A stretch of 64,000 nt of DNA from Macrophomina tecta (lineage: Eukaryota > Ascomycota > Dothideomycetes > Botryosphaeriales > Botryosphaeriaceae), in assembly GCA_024180945.1 (NCBI GenBank), contig JAKSGN010000033.1, forward strand, positions 1,860,001 to 1,924,000, given 5' to 3'. A model generated the notes under the pieces. It was not told the DNA's origin and searched no databases. It was given only the letters and a program-made list of their open reading frames with translations. Positions 35,699 to 48,728 of this stretch are shown here, piece by piece. A program made the position numbers and the translations under genes. Each line of letters starts with the position of its first letter. Positions within the stretch are counted from its first letter, which is position 1.

Positions 35699-35762
35699 AA
35701 GTTGAGATGGAGGTGGGAGGTGTGCGACTCGCTTGTGTGTGCGACTCGCTTGTTGATTACGT
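35699..35762 (-). repeat. Fot1-type element, right terminal inverted repeat with two 17-bp units
   Basis: This is the partner of 33932-33995. The 17-bp units lie at 35720-35736 and 35737-35753 on the minus strand. Confidence 0.95.
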
Positions 35763-35764
35763 TA

Positions 35765-38700
35765 TTCCGACTGTCGTAGCTTTTGCTTCGTTCGCTTCAT
35801 ACCCTAATTATAATATGCGCTTCCCTTGGTCAACGATGTATGCAAAGACGTTTAACAGTACAATGCCATGGAGAAATACTCCCAATCGGTTCTCTTTGGC
35901 CCGTCGATCTCACAGCCTGACTCCTATCTGGTTTGTGATATGTTGAGAAGAATATGCTTTTGAAGTGCCCCCCGCCTTGGGCGCCCTATGATTCCGGCAG
36001 GTGAAATGTGAATGGTTCCACACGGCCTCAGCAACCCCTGCGGCAACAAACATCAATTTGGTCCTTAGTAGTTCGTCAGCAGCCGTCTGACAGGTTTGCA
36101 ACCAGAAGACAGATATTCCTAGGGCGCCGAAGCAATGATTCCTTCCATTGTTACATTCGGATTAATACTAAGAATCGATCTGGTCATGTGGACGAGTCCG
36201 CCTCTAGTGGAGTCGAAATATATACCTCCTTTAATTTTCCTCGGGGGTAATTTATCTCCAATCACTGTAGATTTACCAAAACGTGAGGGGAGAAGAAACT
36301 TCCATAGCCAGAGGACCAGTTTTGCTTGCATATGGCTGAAACTTGGAGTTTCGAGCCTTTATCTGGATACGCTGTACATTTCTGGCGACAACGTGCTGTG
36401 AAGCCAGCGAGGCTACTCTCACGTACATGAGACTCGACACAGGCGCCAGCTCTGCTCTCATTGTGTAACCACTGGCTGTCAGCTTTTCCAGGAGCGTCAT
36501 CAAAAGGCCGAGTTACGGAAAACATTGTTGCTCCGATGCCAATATGTTCCAATTACTCTCCGAGAACGATGATACTCTTGCGATAGCTCCTCACTTCCTC
36601 CTGGACCCCCAAATAGAGCCGGCAGTCACCGTATTCAATCAATTTGGCCGCCGTACGTCTGGTATCAATACCTAAAAGAACTTTACTGAAGCGTAATCCT
36701 CATCCTTGGGGCAATGTTAACCTCCGGAACCGGAGTAAATGTTGGTTGCGAAGCGGGCATACGAGGCCGCATTTAAGCATCGATAGCTCCGCATGAGACT
36801 TTCAGACAGACGTCAAGCTCGGGATAAGGCGGCGAAAGAAAGCACAGATGATATGAGCCGATATTTCTTAGAGACTAACCAGCCATTAGTCCTCCTACAA
36901 GTGACTTAGCTAGTGATGGCGAAGAGACTTTTCTGGTTGGGTTTGGCTATGAGCAGTAAAGTATCTTGAAGATGCCGCTGTGAGCCTTAAAACATCACAT
37001 ATCATAACACGCACCCAAGCCACTACTAATGAGAATTCATTGCAGCGAAAGCTGTGGACACGTAAGCCGATAGCAATGATACTACCACTCCGACTGCGCA
37101 TGGTGAAAGATGGTAAGAACAGCCGCGAGCTAGCCTTATGCTAGAACCACCATGCACGAAGCCCATTGCGGTTCCTAGGAGAGCAAGCCGGCTTCCCAAG
37201 AAATGCTCAGAAGCGATATCTCCACAACCTTTGTGGATCGTCCCCAAAAGGCCTCGGCAGAACAATTTCAGCTGCTCTTCCCGGCCACTAAAGCATAAAG
37301 GCACTGTCTAAGAAAGTATCTTCCCCCACCCAGAGCCCACTCTATTTTCAGCACCGCATAGCGTGACAATCATACGCTCTGTACGAGAGATCGACAGCGC
37401 CATCTCCCCCGCGACACTAAAGCGCCCCACACACAGATACTTCGAGACAGCGAAGAGTTGAAAAATAAGGAAGGTAAAATAAGAAAAAGTCTGTCACACG
37501 AGCAGCCTACCGGTCATACTTCCGGACCGGGAACAAATATACTCTCGTTCACCCCGAGCAGCTTCCTTGCGCCTCGCCAAACGGAAGGGTAAAAGAAAAG
37601 GGGGCGTGGTTTGGTGTGCAGGTGCCACGGCGACGGGGTTCTCCGAAACACACCAACAACACCACGGCACCAAACCCGTCGCCGAGGCTCGTGATGCCGT
37701 ACGTGCGCATACGAGGGTCGAATGGGGGGTGGGGAATGTGAGGTAGATGGATCGACATGAAAGGTTCCGCGGAATGGCTGCATGCTGGGTGAATAAATAA
37801 AAATAAGGCACGCTGCAGCTCCATGGCCGATCTCCCCTTTAATAGCACATCATATGGTAATCGGGGCGCCCTGGCGCGTCGAAAGATCCTTCGGGGTGCG
37901 CACGCATACAGATGCCGTGCGTAGGTTGCAACCGTGCCGCCGCAGCTTGACGTGAGTAAGCTGCTTCTCAGCCGCAAGAGGGCATGATGCGACATTTGGT
38001 CACTTTTCTTCTATCGGAAAAAAGAGGTTCGTTGCTGACGAATGAAAATACTCGGAGCTGAGTCATGTTGCAATGGGGAAGGCCTTGCAACGGATTGATT
38101 GAACTGGGGGATCGGCCTGCTAAATGCACATATCCATGGTGCAGCACATCCAATCCTTCTCCTTGGCTCCCAACAAGGCTTCCAAGGACGCGCGTTAGCT
38201 CCACGCCATCATTGTGGTGCTCCCACCTTAGCCGCATCAGCAAAGTCCGCCCCGTCAGCCACTACCATGGCAGTCGTTAAGAGAAAGGTGCCGAGGCCAG
38301 AGACGGCATTTTTTAAGGTTCAGAGGCACGTCGGAATCATTCTTAACAGAGAGCGGTATAAGCTACCTTTTCTGACGTACCACATTTTCCCAGAGGCGCA
38401 TTAAGCCCCCGCGCACAAGGGCAATAGCTAAAGTGTACACAACTTGCCCACATGTCCAAGCCACAATGATTTACCCCCTGTCCCACACTCGGGCCCTTGT
38501 CATTCCTCCAGACCCTATCCTCGCCGGAGTTCCCCACTTCTTTGATCCCATTTCCCGCACTCCCGAGACTCCTACCCGAAAAGAGCTGAAACAACCATCC
38601 AACACAAAACCGCTTGAATGAGAAACAGAAAATATTTCCTTATATCGGCGCCAAGTAGATAGGAGACATGTAACCGAATACACAATAGACACTAGACATA

Positions 38701-39300
38701 TCTGTTGTTTTGGGTATAAACGGTGGGTATAAAACGGGACGACGATGGGCCGCGCTTGCCTAGAAGAGAATTAAGTAAACCGTCCAAATACGCAACGAGT
38801 GGTGAATAGTAGAGGTCAAGACTGCAGCAATAAAACCTCCAACTCCGAAAAGCAGGTATCGCAAGAATGTCAGAAGAAAAGCCAAAGCCAGCTGGGAGTT
38901 CTTTTTTGCGTCACTCAGAACGAGTAATAGTGACGACCAATAATAGGAAGGATTGACCGCCACCTGGCCGATGCTACAAGTTACGGTCCATTCGTGCCAG
39001 AGATCAACCCTGGTAGCAAGGTGCCGAGGCTGCAAAATAGGAGACAGGAGAGAGGGAGCGTCAGTTGCGTTACCGAGCGTCGTTTCAAAACATTCGGTAC
39101 GCGTGGAGCGACAAAAAGGAGAGGCGTATGCCGTAGAGGAGCGTTGTATGCCGTGCGATGGTGGAGCGTTCCGATCCGTGGTCTTGGTCGGCATGTCCGC
39201 CCAATTCTAGAACGAGATTCCATGCAATCAAAATCCAAGACATCAAATGAGTCATCTCTGTCTTCATCCTTCATCACCACCAAAATGTCCATCTGGCTTA
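35765..39300. other. 3.5-kb gene-poor stretch between Fot1-type element and apsA
   Basis: Only short overlapping frames occur here. A 144-codon frame at 38760-39194 (minus) ends in hydrophobic residues but is within the length expected by chance and lies in the 3' flank of the apsA-like gene. I see no RNA gene or transposon remnant. Confidence 0.55.
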
Positions 39301-42300
39301 CTAAAAGCCCCTGAACAGATCGCTACCCTGCTCGCCCGAGTACTTGCCACTCGCTTGACTTGGTGCCCTGCTGGGAACCTCCGACCCCGTTGTTCCGCTC
39401 TTGACACTCCACTGGCTGTTCTTGCGGTACTGACGCGCTGCGGATTTTTCCTTGAAGCTCGGAGCTAGGCCCGGGAATCCGCCACCTGGAAAACGGCTGT
39501 CTTGGCTTAGGCGCGGCTCAACGAACGCCTCCATGCGCACCGTGCCGGACGCTGCATCGAAAAACTCACGACGCGTCCCTGAAGCAGTGGCCGCACTGCT
39601 ACTAGCTTCGGACGTGCGCCGGCTTGGATTGTAGATGCTGCTCGGTACTGACGGGGGGATGTTGGCGCCCCCTGGCGAGTGCATTTCGGACATGCCGACA
39701 CTGGAAGCAGCCGACGAGTACGAGGAGGTGGGGATCGGCGGTGGAACAGCCGAAGATGAGTGCACGGCGTGGTTGTGCGAAAAGCTACGAGTGAATGGGT
39801 TGCCCGGGATAGGAGGAGGAATGGCCGCTTGTCTCGGAGATGTCATACTCCTCTTGCGGCCGTGGAAGCGCGGAATGACCGGCGGACTGGCAGCCTCGGA
39901 TATAGGTGACTGCGAAGGCTCACCTTCGTAAATCGGCTCCGCCCGGTTGGTGTAACCCTTCGCACCAGACTGATTTTGTTTCGCGAGGCGTACCGAGTTG
40001 GTGATGGGACGGCGGCCAAGCGCGGCAGTCGGACGCTTAGTCTGCGGAGACTCTTCTGCCGGCGCGGAAGGAAGCTGGTTGAGGTCGGGGACGGCTTGCG
40101 AGGAGTGCGCCAGAAACGAGAGGGCGGTTAGCCACAGGTAATGGCGGTCAGCTGAGGGAGCAGTAAACTTCAGGGCGCGCGCAGGGGTTAAGATCAGAAT
40201 GGATCGGTTGAAAATGGGCTGCACGCCAACGCCTCTAGGCGCTGGAGTGTCGTCTTTAACGTCGAGGACAGATTGGATTTGCACTAGAAAGTCAGTCAAA
40301 ATCGTTGAACCTCGCCAAGGCCAACTTACGCTTGCGACCAGTTTTCCCCAGCAGTGCGGTGCCAGATGTGGGCTGTTTACTGCTCCACATGATGGCACGC
40401 TCGTACGGTGAGATCCATACCCATCGCTTGTGCCGTATGCTGCTGCCACCGGTTCCGTCATCCTTTCCGAACTCCGGTGTCACGGCATCAGCCACGCCGA
40501 ATGACCTGCGGCCGCGAACGTATTTCCATAGCCATTCTCCAACCATAGTTGCTGCAATGGCATCCACAACGCTGACCGATTGTACGGAGCTTGCTGACTG
40601 ATTGCTGTTCGTAACCGCAGTACTGACGGACGGCTGCCGGCCATGGTGGCGGGAACTATATGCTTGGTACGGAGAGGTAACACGATCGCGAGGGAGCGGG
40701 GGAACATCCTTGATGTCTTCAGGTGAGGTGAAGGAAGATTGTGGGAGAGGCGGGGACTTGCTCCGTTGCCGACCATCGCGACGAATGACGGCTGCAGAGC
40801 GAACCTTACGCAAACTGTCCTGTCTGGCATGTTGCTGTTGCTGGCGCGAACGACGGCTCGTGAACATATTGCCGCTCCGCGGAGTGGGGCTCTGCGAACC
40901 CTCGCTCTTGCTCAGAGGCACTTTCCTCGAACTTGATCTGGTCGGAACTGGGAATGGTGGCGGTTTAGGCTTCATGAGCGTCTTGCTGGAACTTGCTTCA
41001 CCGAAAGCTGGACTGGGTGGCCGCCGGTCGTGCGCGGTGATACCACTCTGCATCAGAGCAGATCGACGGACGCTCGGCTGCTTGCGAAGCGAACCCGCTC
41101 TGACTGGTTTCTCAACCTTTGCTGGTTTCTCGTATGAGGATCGCTTTTCAGCGGAGTGCCGCTTCTCGACAGAAGATCGTTTTTCGTACGAGGAGCGCTT
41201 GGAGTTCGGCTCCTTTTCCTCTGGCACTGGGGTCGGAGGTTTGCCGAACATGCGCCCGTATTTCACTGCTCGGATGACCACTGCCTGCTGCCCTCTGTAG
41301 TCCTCTTCATCGCTCGATCTCTCCTCATCAGCTGCAGCATCCTCATCGGAACTTGCCCCGTCGAAGCCAGCAAACAAGCTACTCGTTCTGAATGGTCGCC
41401 TTATTCCGTCGGTGCTTTCACGCGTGAGCGGGCCGTCATCATTGTTACCAGGATACTTGTCTTGAGTAGCCTGAACGGAAATGGGTCGCATTGACTTGAG
41501 TAACTCGTGCGTGGATGGAAGCAAGGGCGGCTTTCCTTTCTCCTCAAAGGGTTTAGCGAGTACGGGTTGCACCTTCTTCTCGTCCTGTGTTGGCGTTCCT
41601 GGCTTCGAGGAGATAGCCGAGGGAAGTAGGTGAGGTGGTAGTTTGGCAGTCCGGGGGTCGATCCTAATAGGTTCCGTCTGCATCGAGGTGTCGCGCATAT
41701 TACCGGTCAAGTCAGAACCAGTTTGGCAGGCAGCGCTCTTGGTATTGGGAGGGAGTACAGCATGCTTTGGAGACGCAGGAGTAGATCCGGGGGGGTGTAT
41801 GGTAATCTGAGGAATGGGGATTGGTGCTGGTACCGACGCCCGCGGCGGAGATTGAGGAGGCTCTATTCTGACTTCAGGCAATGGTTCAGAGCGGTGATCT
41901 ACCCGAGCCTCTGTTTGTGTGGAAGCCGAGTTCATTTGCGGTTTGGGTTCCGGAGCCACAGGCTCGACTGGCGGCGGCGGGAGTATCACCGTCGGAGTCT
42001 CGGGGGGACTCAAAGGCTGACCCAGGGTCTGACATGATGTCGATACCATCAAGCCTGCCTTTCGTTGCGAGGTCGTCACCTCTTTTTCTCTCTGACTTTC
42101 AGAGGGAGGCGCTGAAACGCGCTTCTTCCTTTGGTTGGCTTCCACGTCCATAGCGGCCATAATATGCCCGCTACTCCTAGCGGCAGTAATCTGTTGAGCA
42201 GTAACTCGGGGAGAGGGAGGGGGGGACGGCTGCACGCCCGTGTCCACGTATTCGACCCGCTTCTGCTCAACCGCATCCTCACGTTTCAGCTCCGCCTTCT

Positions 42301-43534
42301 GATCAGCGGGGGTCGCAACAATCGTGTCGAGCGATTCTTGACGTCTGGGTTGGTTCAGGAAATCCGGACTGTCATCACGGAGTGTGGTGTCCAGTGAAGC
42401 GGAACGGTCCCTGTCAGGTTCACTCGGTGTCGGGGTAGTTCTCTCCTCGATCATAAGACCAAGCATTTTTCTCGCCTTTTCATCAGGGATAGAAGAGGCT
42501 CTGGCCTCCATAATCCTGCGGGCGCGAATCTCATGCTCGGTATAGTCGTCAGAATCGAGCTCGAGGTCTTCCAGATCCTCGTCCTCTTCATCGAAAGCAA
42601 GTTCGTCAGCAAGGCTCAAACCGTGGGAAAGCTTCGCCTGTGCCTCGGAACCAATCGTGAGAACTGAAGCTCGGTATCCACGGGGCCCGAAGCTCCGCAC
42701 GCTCCTCGCGCTCCCACTGCTCTGGTTTCTTCGATGTCTACCCTTCTTGGGTGAAGACTGGGTGCTTGCGGAATCGCTCTCGTGACCATTCGCCCCGTCC
42801 CTGCTCCCGATGGCCACTCCTTCAGCCTGGGCTTCGACTGCTTCTTGCTGTGCTGCAAGTTCCTCGAGAACGACCTTCAATCGAGTCTCCGTGATATGCA
42901 GACGCCGCTCCAGGGATCGCTTGTCGTTGTCCCAGGCTTCCTTGTCCTTTTGCCAGAGATCCTGAGTGCGGTCCGATGCATCTACCTCGCTCCTGGCCTT
43001 TTTCTGGGTCAACTCGAGCTTGCTTTTCAACTGTTCGTTATCCGCTTTGAACCGGTCCCGTTCCTTGGCCAATTCTTCGAGTGCCGAAAGCGTACCGGTC
43101 TCCAGCTGCTGGATTTGGCGTTTCGCGGACCGGCTTTCTCTGAGGCTCGTGGATAACTTGTCGTTGAGTACTTCGTTCTCTTCTTTGGTTGAATGCAGGT
43201 TGGTTTCCAAATCCTCGATGACGCGATGTTTAGAGTCGAGCTCTCGTCGCAGGTTGAGAATCTCGGCAACGAGGTTAGCGTGCAAGGTTGGCGTAAAGCG
43301 ACGCGGGTCCAAGATGGAGATGTTCTCGTCATTGGCGGGGTCATCCGACGTGAAATCGGATGGCGGAGGAGCGGGCGATGCCTGGGATAGGTCGCCCATG
43401 GACGACGGGGTTCCATGCCGAGAGGAGCGTCGTGACGTCGAAGGCTGAGGGGTCATGAAAGGCGTGTCCGAAGGCGTTGGCAGCGAATTTGTCGCCATTG
43501 AGGACTCCTGATCGGAAAAGTACTCAGTTGCCAT
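39301..43534 (-). CDS. apsA: ApsA/Num1-type cortical nuclear-migration protein (coiled coil and PH domain)
   Basis: This is a predicted plasma-membrane-associated anchor that positions dynein, and hence nuclei and mitochondria, at the cell cortex. Exons in transcript order are 43534-40330 and 40283-39301, giving 1395 residues; the splice joins TGRK to LQIQSVLDVKDD. Residues about 84-240 form a long coiled coil (ILNLRRELDSKHRVIEDLE). A long Ser/Pro/Thr-rich disordered part follows, with PPxP motifs. A short repeat of the type KRSSxE lies at about 777-809. The C-terminal Mcp5/Num1-type PH domain is at about 993-1131 (VGEWLWKYVRGRRSFG, KRWVWISPYERAIMWSSKQP, SILILTPARALKF, YLWLTALSFLAHSS). The final 260 residues are low-complexity. 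The PH domain is split by the intron. Confidence 0.9.
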
Positions 43535-46296
43535 AGTGACGGGAGAATCGACGAGGCGGCAGCGGTCCTAATACTATCGAACTTTGGCGAGCCGCTACAC
43601 CCCGTTGCAGTCGAAATTTGGACTACCAGAGACTCTAGCGGGTCTGAAACATGACTGCGCGTAAGGTTAGCGTGGTCGGTCCTATATGGCAGGGAGAGAC
43701 CTTGCTGTCGAGCAACGACGCATGATCACATACTTTGGGAGGTAAGCTTATATTTACAAGAAGTCCTTTCAATGCAAGATGAAACGGCCGGCAGACAGAG
43801 TCGGAAGTTACCGGGCGTTGGGCAGTTCGTTGCCGTTCTTTGACAGGAGATGCGTGTAGGAGATAAACATGCGGCTCTTGAGGGCGGGGTGCTAGAGCAG
43901 CAGCGAGCGCAGAGACGGAAGCCGGAGGAGAGGCAGCACGGGAGTCAATGCTGTGCTGCCCCGGGACTGTCAGCAGGAGCCACTACGGAGAGACTGTCGG
44001 GGCGAGGGCCGGGTGGTGTGAGACTCGGCGGGAGTGAAGAAGCGGCGCAGGAAAGGGTGTGACAAGGCGTACACGTAGGTAAGTAGGCACCCTGCGGGTG
44101 TGGTGAATGAGGCCACCAGGCCGGAGGGAGTGAAGGCAGCGGGAAGGGTTAAGATGAGCAGCGCATTGAAGAGACAGCGAAAAAGGACGGGAGTGAGATG
44201 CGCGGCCGGGAAAGTCGACGGCGGAGGGAGGGTGCTGCAGGGCGCAGGCGGGTCGTGCAGGCAGGAGGGTCTGCCGGCGGCGTGGAGAGGGTTCTTGTCG
44301 CGAGGGAGATGCTGATCCATGACGGGTTATTGGGGGGGGTTTCCCTGGCGCAGCGCCGGCGTGCACAGGGGAGCTCTCACGGCGATAGGCTTGCGGAGGA
44401 CGTGCGCGAGCGAGTGGGACGAAATTACTGCGGCAGCGCGACGTTGGAGCAGAGCGCACAGAGCGGCCCCGCTTCCCAGAAGATCCAACCAAGCCAGCGG
44501 GCACGCCTGGGGTGGCGCTCAGGGGCACGAGGCTAGCCCAGCCATGCCCTCTGGCGCGCCCATGCCCCCCCGCCGGCCGGCGACGCGCGGGATGGCTGCT
44601 GCCGTGCCGTTGCAGCTCGAGCAGGCGCGGCGCGCGCCGCGGGTGGTGGTGCTCGAATTGCAGGCCGATTCGTCTTCGCGGTGCCTCGAGCCGTGGTGTC
44701 GTGGTGGCGTCGCGGCCGAGCGTGGGCACGCGCTGGCCGGGCAGGCATCGGACGCACCGGCGATCGCGGCGGAGGGGGGTGAGGGTTGTGCGTTGACGAT
44801 GGCTGCACGGCTGCCGACTGGCTGGCGGGCAGGGCGGGCGTGCATTCGTGCGGCGGCAGCGGGCATCCACAGCGCCGGGAACGAAGGCGTGGAGCTTGAG
44901 CCCGGCCGCTGCACGTCGCGCCGTCGCCGTCACGTCTCAGCTCCTATCCGCAAATTGAAGCCCGCTGCCCCGACGGCTGACGCAGCGCGCCGTCCATTGT
45001 CCAGGCTCCCGCTCGTCCACCCCGGCTGCCCCGTTCGCTTGGCTTACTGCATGTCGTCTTCTGTAGCGATGCCGTATTTGCGCCAGATTGCGCGCCCTCG
45101 CGCGGGTCCGGCCAAGCTCTCAAGAAAAAGCTCCGCGCAGTCCAGACCTCCCCTCCCGTCAGCCTGCCCCGGCACAGTCCCGTCTCCCCGCAGTTGGCGA
45201 TGCGGCTGACAGCGACGAGATTGCTCCGTATCAGCATGAGACGTGCCGTCGCGCTTGGCACCACATGGCTGGCTGCTCGCCCAGCGATCGCCCGCCGTCG
45301 CGGATCCGGACGCGCGAGCCGAATATCGTCTGGGACGAATTCCAGAGTCCTCGTGCCGACGCGAGATACATGGACGTTGGAGCCCGACCAGTAGATCGAC
45401 GTTATCGCGATCGACAGTAGCGTAATGCCGTGTGCATTAGCGGGAGCCCCAATGCGGAGGGTATAAAAAGCGCATCTAATAGCAGGGCGGGGAGCCCTAC
45501 CGCCTACGCGAAATGGCCGGATTTATGCCGCACGCTGTGCTTGTGCAGGCGGGTAAGAAACACGTCGAAATCACGTCGTGGAGGGCCGGTTGTTTACTGG
45601 GCTGTAGTCGCCAGGCCAGGCGTGGACCGGGCGTGTCTAACATTATCCGACGCCTGAACAAGGAGCACCCGTCGAGTCCAATCTGTCTGTACGCATGCTC
45701 CCGGCTCTGACGCTTGGGGCTTTCCGTCGACGATCTGCCGTGCTATCAATGGCGTGGCACGGAGAAGGCTCAAGCTCTGAAGCCATGCTGTCAAGTGTTC
45801 GCAGCGCCGGCTGGGATCTTGCCTGTGCGGGAGCGGACTGTGGGCAGTGGCAGCTGGGGAATAAAAGCAAGATGGCCAATCTCTGTTGCGGGTACGCTTC
45901 CCCGGCCGTTGCGCGCGCGGTAGAGCCTGTGGTTGGCTAGCAGCGGGCCAAATCCTCCCGCATGGACGACATCGGTGCCACAAATATTGCCAACAGACCC
46001 TCGCCGTGGAGAGCTAACGGCAGCATGCGGGTACAAATTTTCAGTAGGCCGGCCGTGTTCCTGTCCAGACGAACGCTTCAGCTTCCGCAGCCTGCAGTCC
46101 TGTGCCTTCGACCTACCTGTGTCGTTGGAGCCTAAGGCCACAAGACTTATCGATAAGCTGCAGACGAACCAACAGCTTGTTCCATCCAAAAATCTGCACG
46201 TCCTGTCCTTTCAATCTCAGACCCGCCTCAGCTTGAATCTGCCACCCCGTAATCTTCTGCAACGCCCAGGCATTGCGTTCTGGCCGTACCACGACC
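43535..46296. other. 2.8-kb intergenic region
   Basis: This is the shared upstream DNA of the apsA-like and CNS1-like genes, which diverge. The 43.9-45.4 kb part is very GC-rich and open on both strands for up to 316 codons, without any recognisable domain. A TATAAAAA-like string near 45461 has no gene attached. No RNA gene or repeat is seen. Confidence 0.55.
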
Positions 46297-47838
46297 ATGG
46301 GCAAGATCGAGGAGCTGCCTGACGACTTTGACGAATCTCTCAGTCTGAACACACCGGCCCAAAATCATCCGCCGCCATCCTCCGGGCTTCCCAGTGGCCC
46401 CGGTCCTACGGGGATACCATCGCTCGAGTCTCTGATCCACAATGCAACCCAGAGCGAGAGCCCGGCTGCTGCGTCGGAACCTTCCGACGGCAAGGCTTCA
46501 GCTGCAAAGCCGCCAGCCATGACGGAGACCATGTCAAAGACCACAGACGAGCTGCTGGCGGAGCTGAACAGAACACCGCTCTTCATGACCTCACTGGATG
46601 AGACGGACGGACAGGGCGGGGAGAATGCATCATTGGAGGGGCTGAAGGCACTGGCATACGAGGGTACCAAGGCTGAAGTCGCGGGTAATTTCCGCGAGCA
46701 AGGAAATGAATGTGCCCGCGCGAAGCAGTGGTTTGATGCTCGCGAGTTCTACAACAAGGCGCTTGCCGTGCTAAGGGGCCCTGCGAGGTCGCAGACCCAG
46801 GAGGACGAGGAGGATCCCGACATGGACCTTGCAGAGGGCCAGCACTTGGATCCGGAGGAAGAAGCAAGGAAAGAGAAGCAGATTGAGGAGGCTTCGCTGG
46901 TGAACAAAGCGTTGTGCAATCTTGAAATGAGTACGTCAGACTTGTTTGCTGCCCAACCCAGAATAAAACAGTCATTCAACACTTGCGGCATCAGTGTTGC
47001 ATTCCGATTCAAGGTGGAATTGTCTGCGACATCAACGGCCACGTGAATGGTCGAGCTCCTAATGTTCAAACACTCCGGAAATCTAACAGACGTTTGAATG
47101 AACCCGAGCTGATCCTGTCGAACAGAAAACTATCGGTCTTGCATTCAGGATTGCAAGGCCACGCTCCTCATCAACCCTTCTAATGTCAAAGCGTGGTACC
47201 GCAGCGCCAGTGCTTGCCTTTCCCTCGACAAGATCCCAGAAGCAGAAGATTCTTGCGAGCGGGGCCTGGCCATTGATGCCAACAATGCCGCTCTCAAGGC
47301 GCTTAAGATTAAGATTGCGACACGAAAGAAGCATTTGGAAGAGACCGATCGCAAGCGCAAAGAACGTGAGGCGAAGAGGCGGAACGAGGAAAACGCCCTG
47401 CAATTAGCGCTCAGGGCGCGCAATATCAAGCTGCGGTCAACCGGCGCGGATCCCGACACAGGAGATGCGAAGATTGCACTTGCAGAACCGCTCGACCCGT
47501 CTTCAATACTTTCTTTTCCCCTCATCCTTCTCTACCCACTGCACGCCCAGAGTGATTTTATCCAAGCTTGCGCCGAGACAGATTCTTTGGGGCAACATCT
47601 GGAATACATTCTACCCGTGCCTTGGGACGCAGCAGGAGAATACGCTCTCGCGGGCACTGAATGCTACCTGGAAACCTCTTCCGGGGGACTGATCAAGGCG
47701 GGCAAGAAAGTTCCACTTGGCAAATTGTTGGCTGGCGGGACAGTGGATGTCGTGGACGGACTGGTGAAGGTCAATGTTGTGCCCAAGGCCAGGGCCCAAG
47801 AATGGATTGCCGAGTTCAAGAAAAGAAAGGGTCTATGA
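46297..47838 (+). CDS. CNS1: Cns1/TTC4-type TPR cochaperone of Hsp90/Hsp70
   Basis: Exons are 46297-46930 and 47126-47838, giving 448 residues. The start MGKIEELPDDFDESL is chosen over an in-frame ATG 24 bp upstream because of its ACCATGG context. A first TPR lies at about 127-160 (EVAGNFREQGNECARAKQWF). Two more cover about 200-275 (LVNKALCNLEMKNYRSCIQD, VKAWYRSASACLSLDKIPEA, CERGLAIDANN), with the basic carboxylate-clamp-type residues expected for binding an Hsp90 EEVD tail. A charged linker (KKHLEETDRKRKEREAKRR) leads to the C-terminal wheel domain of the Cns1/TTC4 family (SFPLILLYPLHAQSDFI, then LGQHLEYILPVPWD). The 195-nt intron is longer than its neighbours, but the joined frame M-KNYRSC is continuous. 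Family members interact with Hsp90 and translation factor eEF2. Confidence 0.88.
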
Positions 47839-48702
47839 GAGTGGATACCCATATATTGCCCATGATTGGACATAACCCCCCTTGATGGAACAACACTGCT
47901 AAAAAAAAAAATCCAAGAGTAGTCTCACGTGCTCCAACGTCAATTTTTAAAATATCACATTTAGAACCAAGTCCAACAGAAGATCCAGCTTAGTACAACC
48001 ATATGGCGCCAACGCACCCAACCAGGGCCCAGAAGATGGTTCTCCACACCACTCGTTGAAACACGCATAGCCATCTTCAAGTCCACGCGCCCAGCACGTC
48101 CGACCGTCCGCCCCCACCTCCGAAGAACGAATCCGATTGCTGGATTGGTGCTCCACCACGTCACACCTTTTTTTTTTCTCCGGAATCCTTGTCTCACATC
48201 GTTCAGCTTGTTCCAATTCTCAGGAACCACCAACACACACACACCCCCCTTCGAAGAACGCATGCAGGGTCTTCTGCCCCGCTGCACCCCACTTCTTCTC
48301 TCCAATGCCGCCTTGCCAACCCAGGGAAGCTATGGCCAGATAGCCAACCTCCATCCCCATTGCACGAATTCACATGTACGCGCGCGCATGCCGCAGCAAA
48401 AAAGGGTGACGGATTCTTCCGCCCATCGTCATAATCATTCAACTGCTGGCCAAAAAGCCTCGGCCACCGTTTACCGCGACATCGATCTTGCCACTGCGAC
48501 CACATCAGCGCACGCACGCAACATGGCAGCTTCCTTCAATGCCTCCGGGTAGCCCCCGAACACCGGACCGATTGCGCGAAGCAAAGAAGCGACGGGGATA
48601 TCTCCTTACGAAAGACCCTGAGAGAAGTGAAAGAGAGAAACGATGGTACGCAGCTCATGCACCCATGCCGCCGATCATTTCGATAGACACGCATGTCCGT
48701 CA

Positions 48703-48728
48703 GCACACACGCGCGCGCGCGCGCGCGC
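48703..48728. repeat. Alternating purine-pyrimidine tract (CA then CG)
   Basis: Twenty-six bases of uninterrupted purine-pyrimidine alternation, a few CA units followed by nine GC units, form a classical Z-DNA-prone microsatellite. Confidence 0.9.

Larger units (their letters stand above)
33932..35762 (+). mobile_element. pogo/Fot1-type DNA transposon, apparently intact
   Basis: This 1831-bp element is flanked by TA duplications at 33930-33931 and 35763-35764. Its 64-bp terminal inverted repeats match at 63 of 64 positions and begin ACGTAATCAAC, the start I recall for Fot1/Pot-type elements. Each repeat contains two perfect tandem 17-bp units. One uninterrupted transposase frame (34005-35639) fills the interior. 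Size, ends and a DD35D triad agree with the Fot1 branch of pogo elements. Nothing seen argues against recent activity. Confidence 0.95.

Noticed and set aside
38760..39194. 144-codon minus-strand frame with hydrophobic C-terminus
   Set aside because: It lies in the 3' flank of the apsA-like gene, has no recognisable family, and is of chance length.
43983..45209. Overlapping 316- and 296-codon frames on opposite strands
   Set aside because: Same cause: high GC lowers stop frequency. The two frames overlap antisense, and neither shows a recognisable segment or splice pattern.
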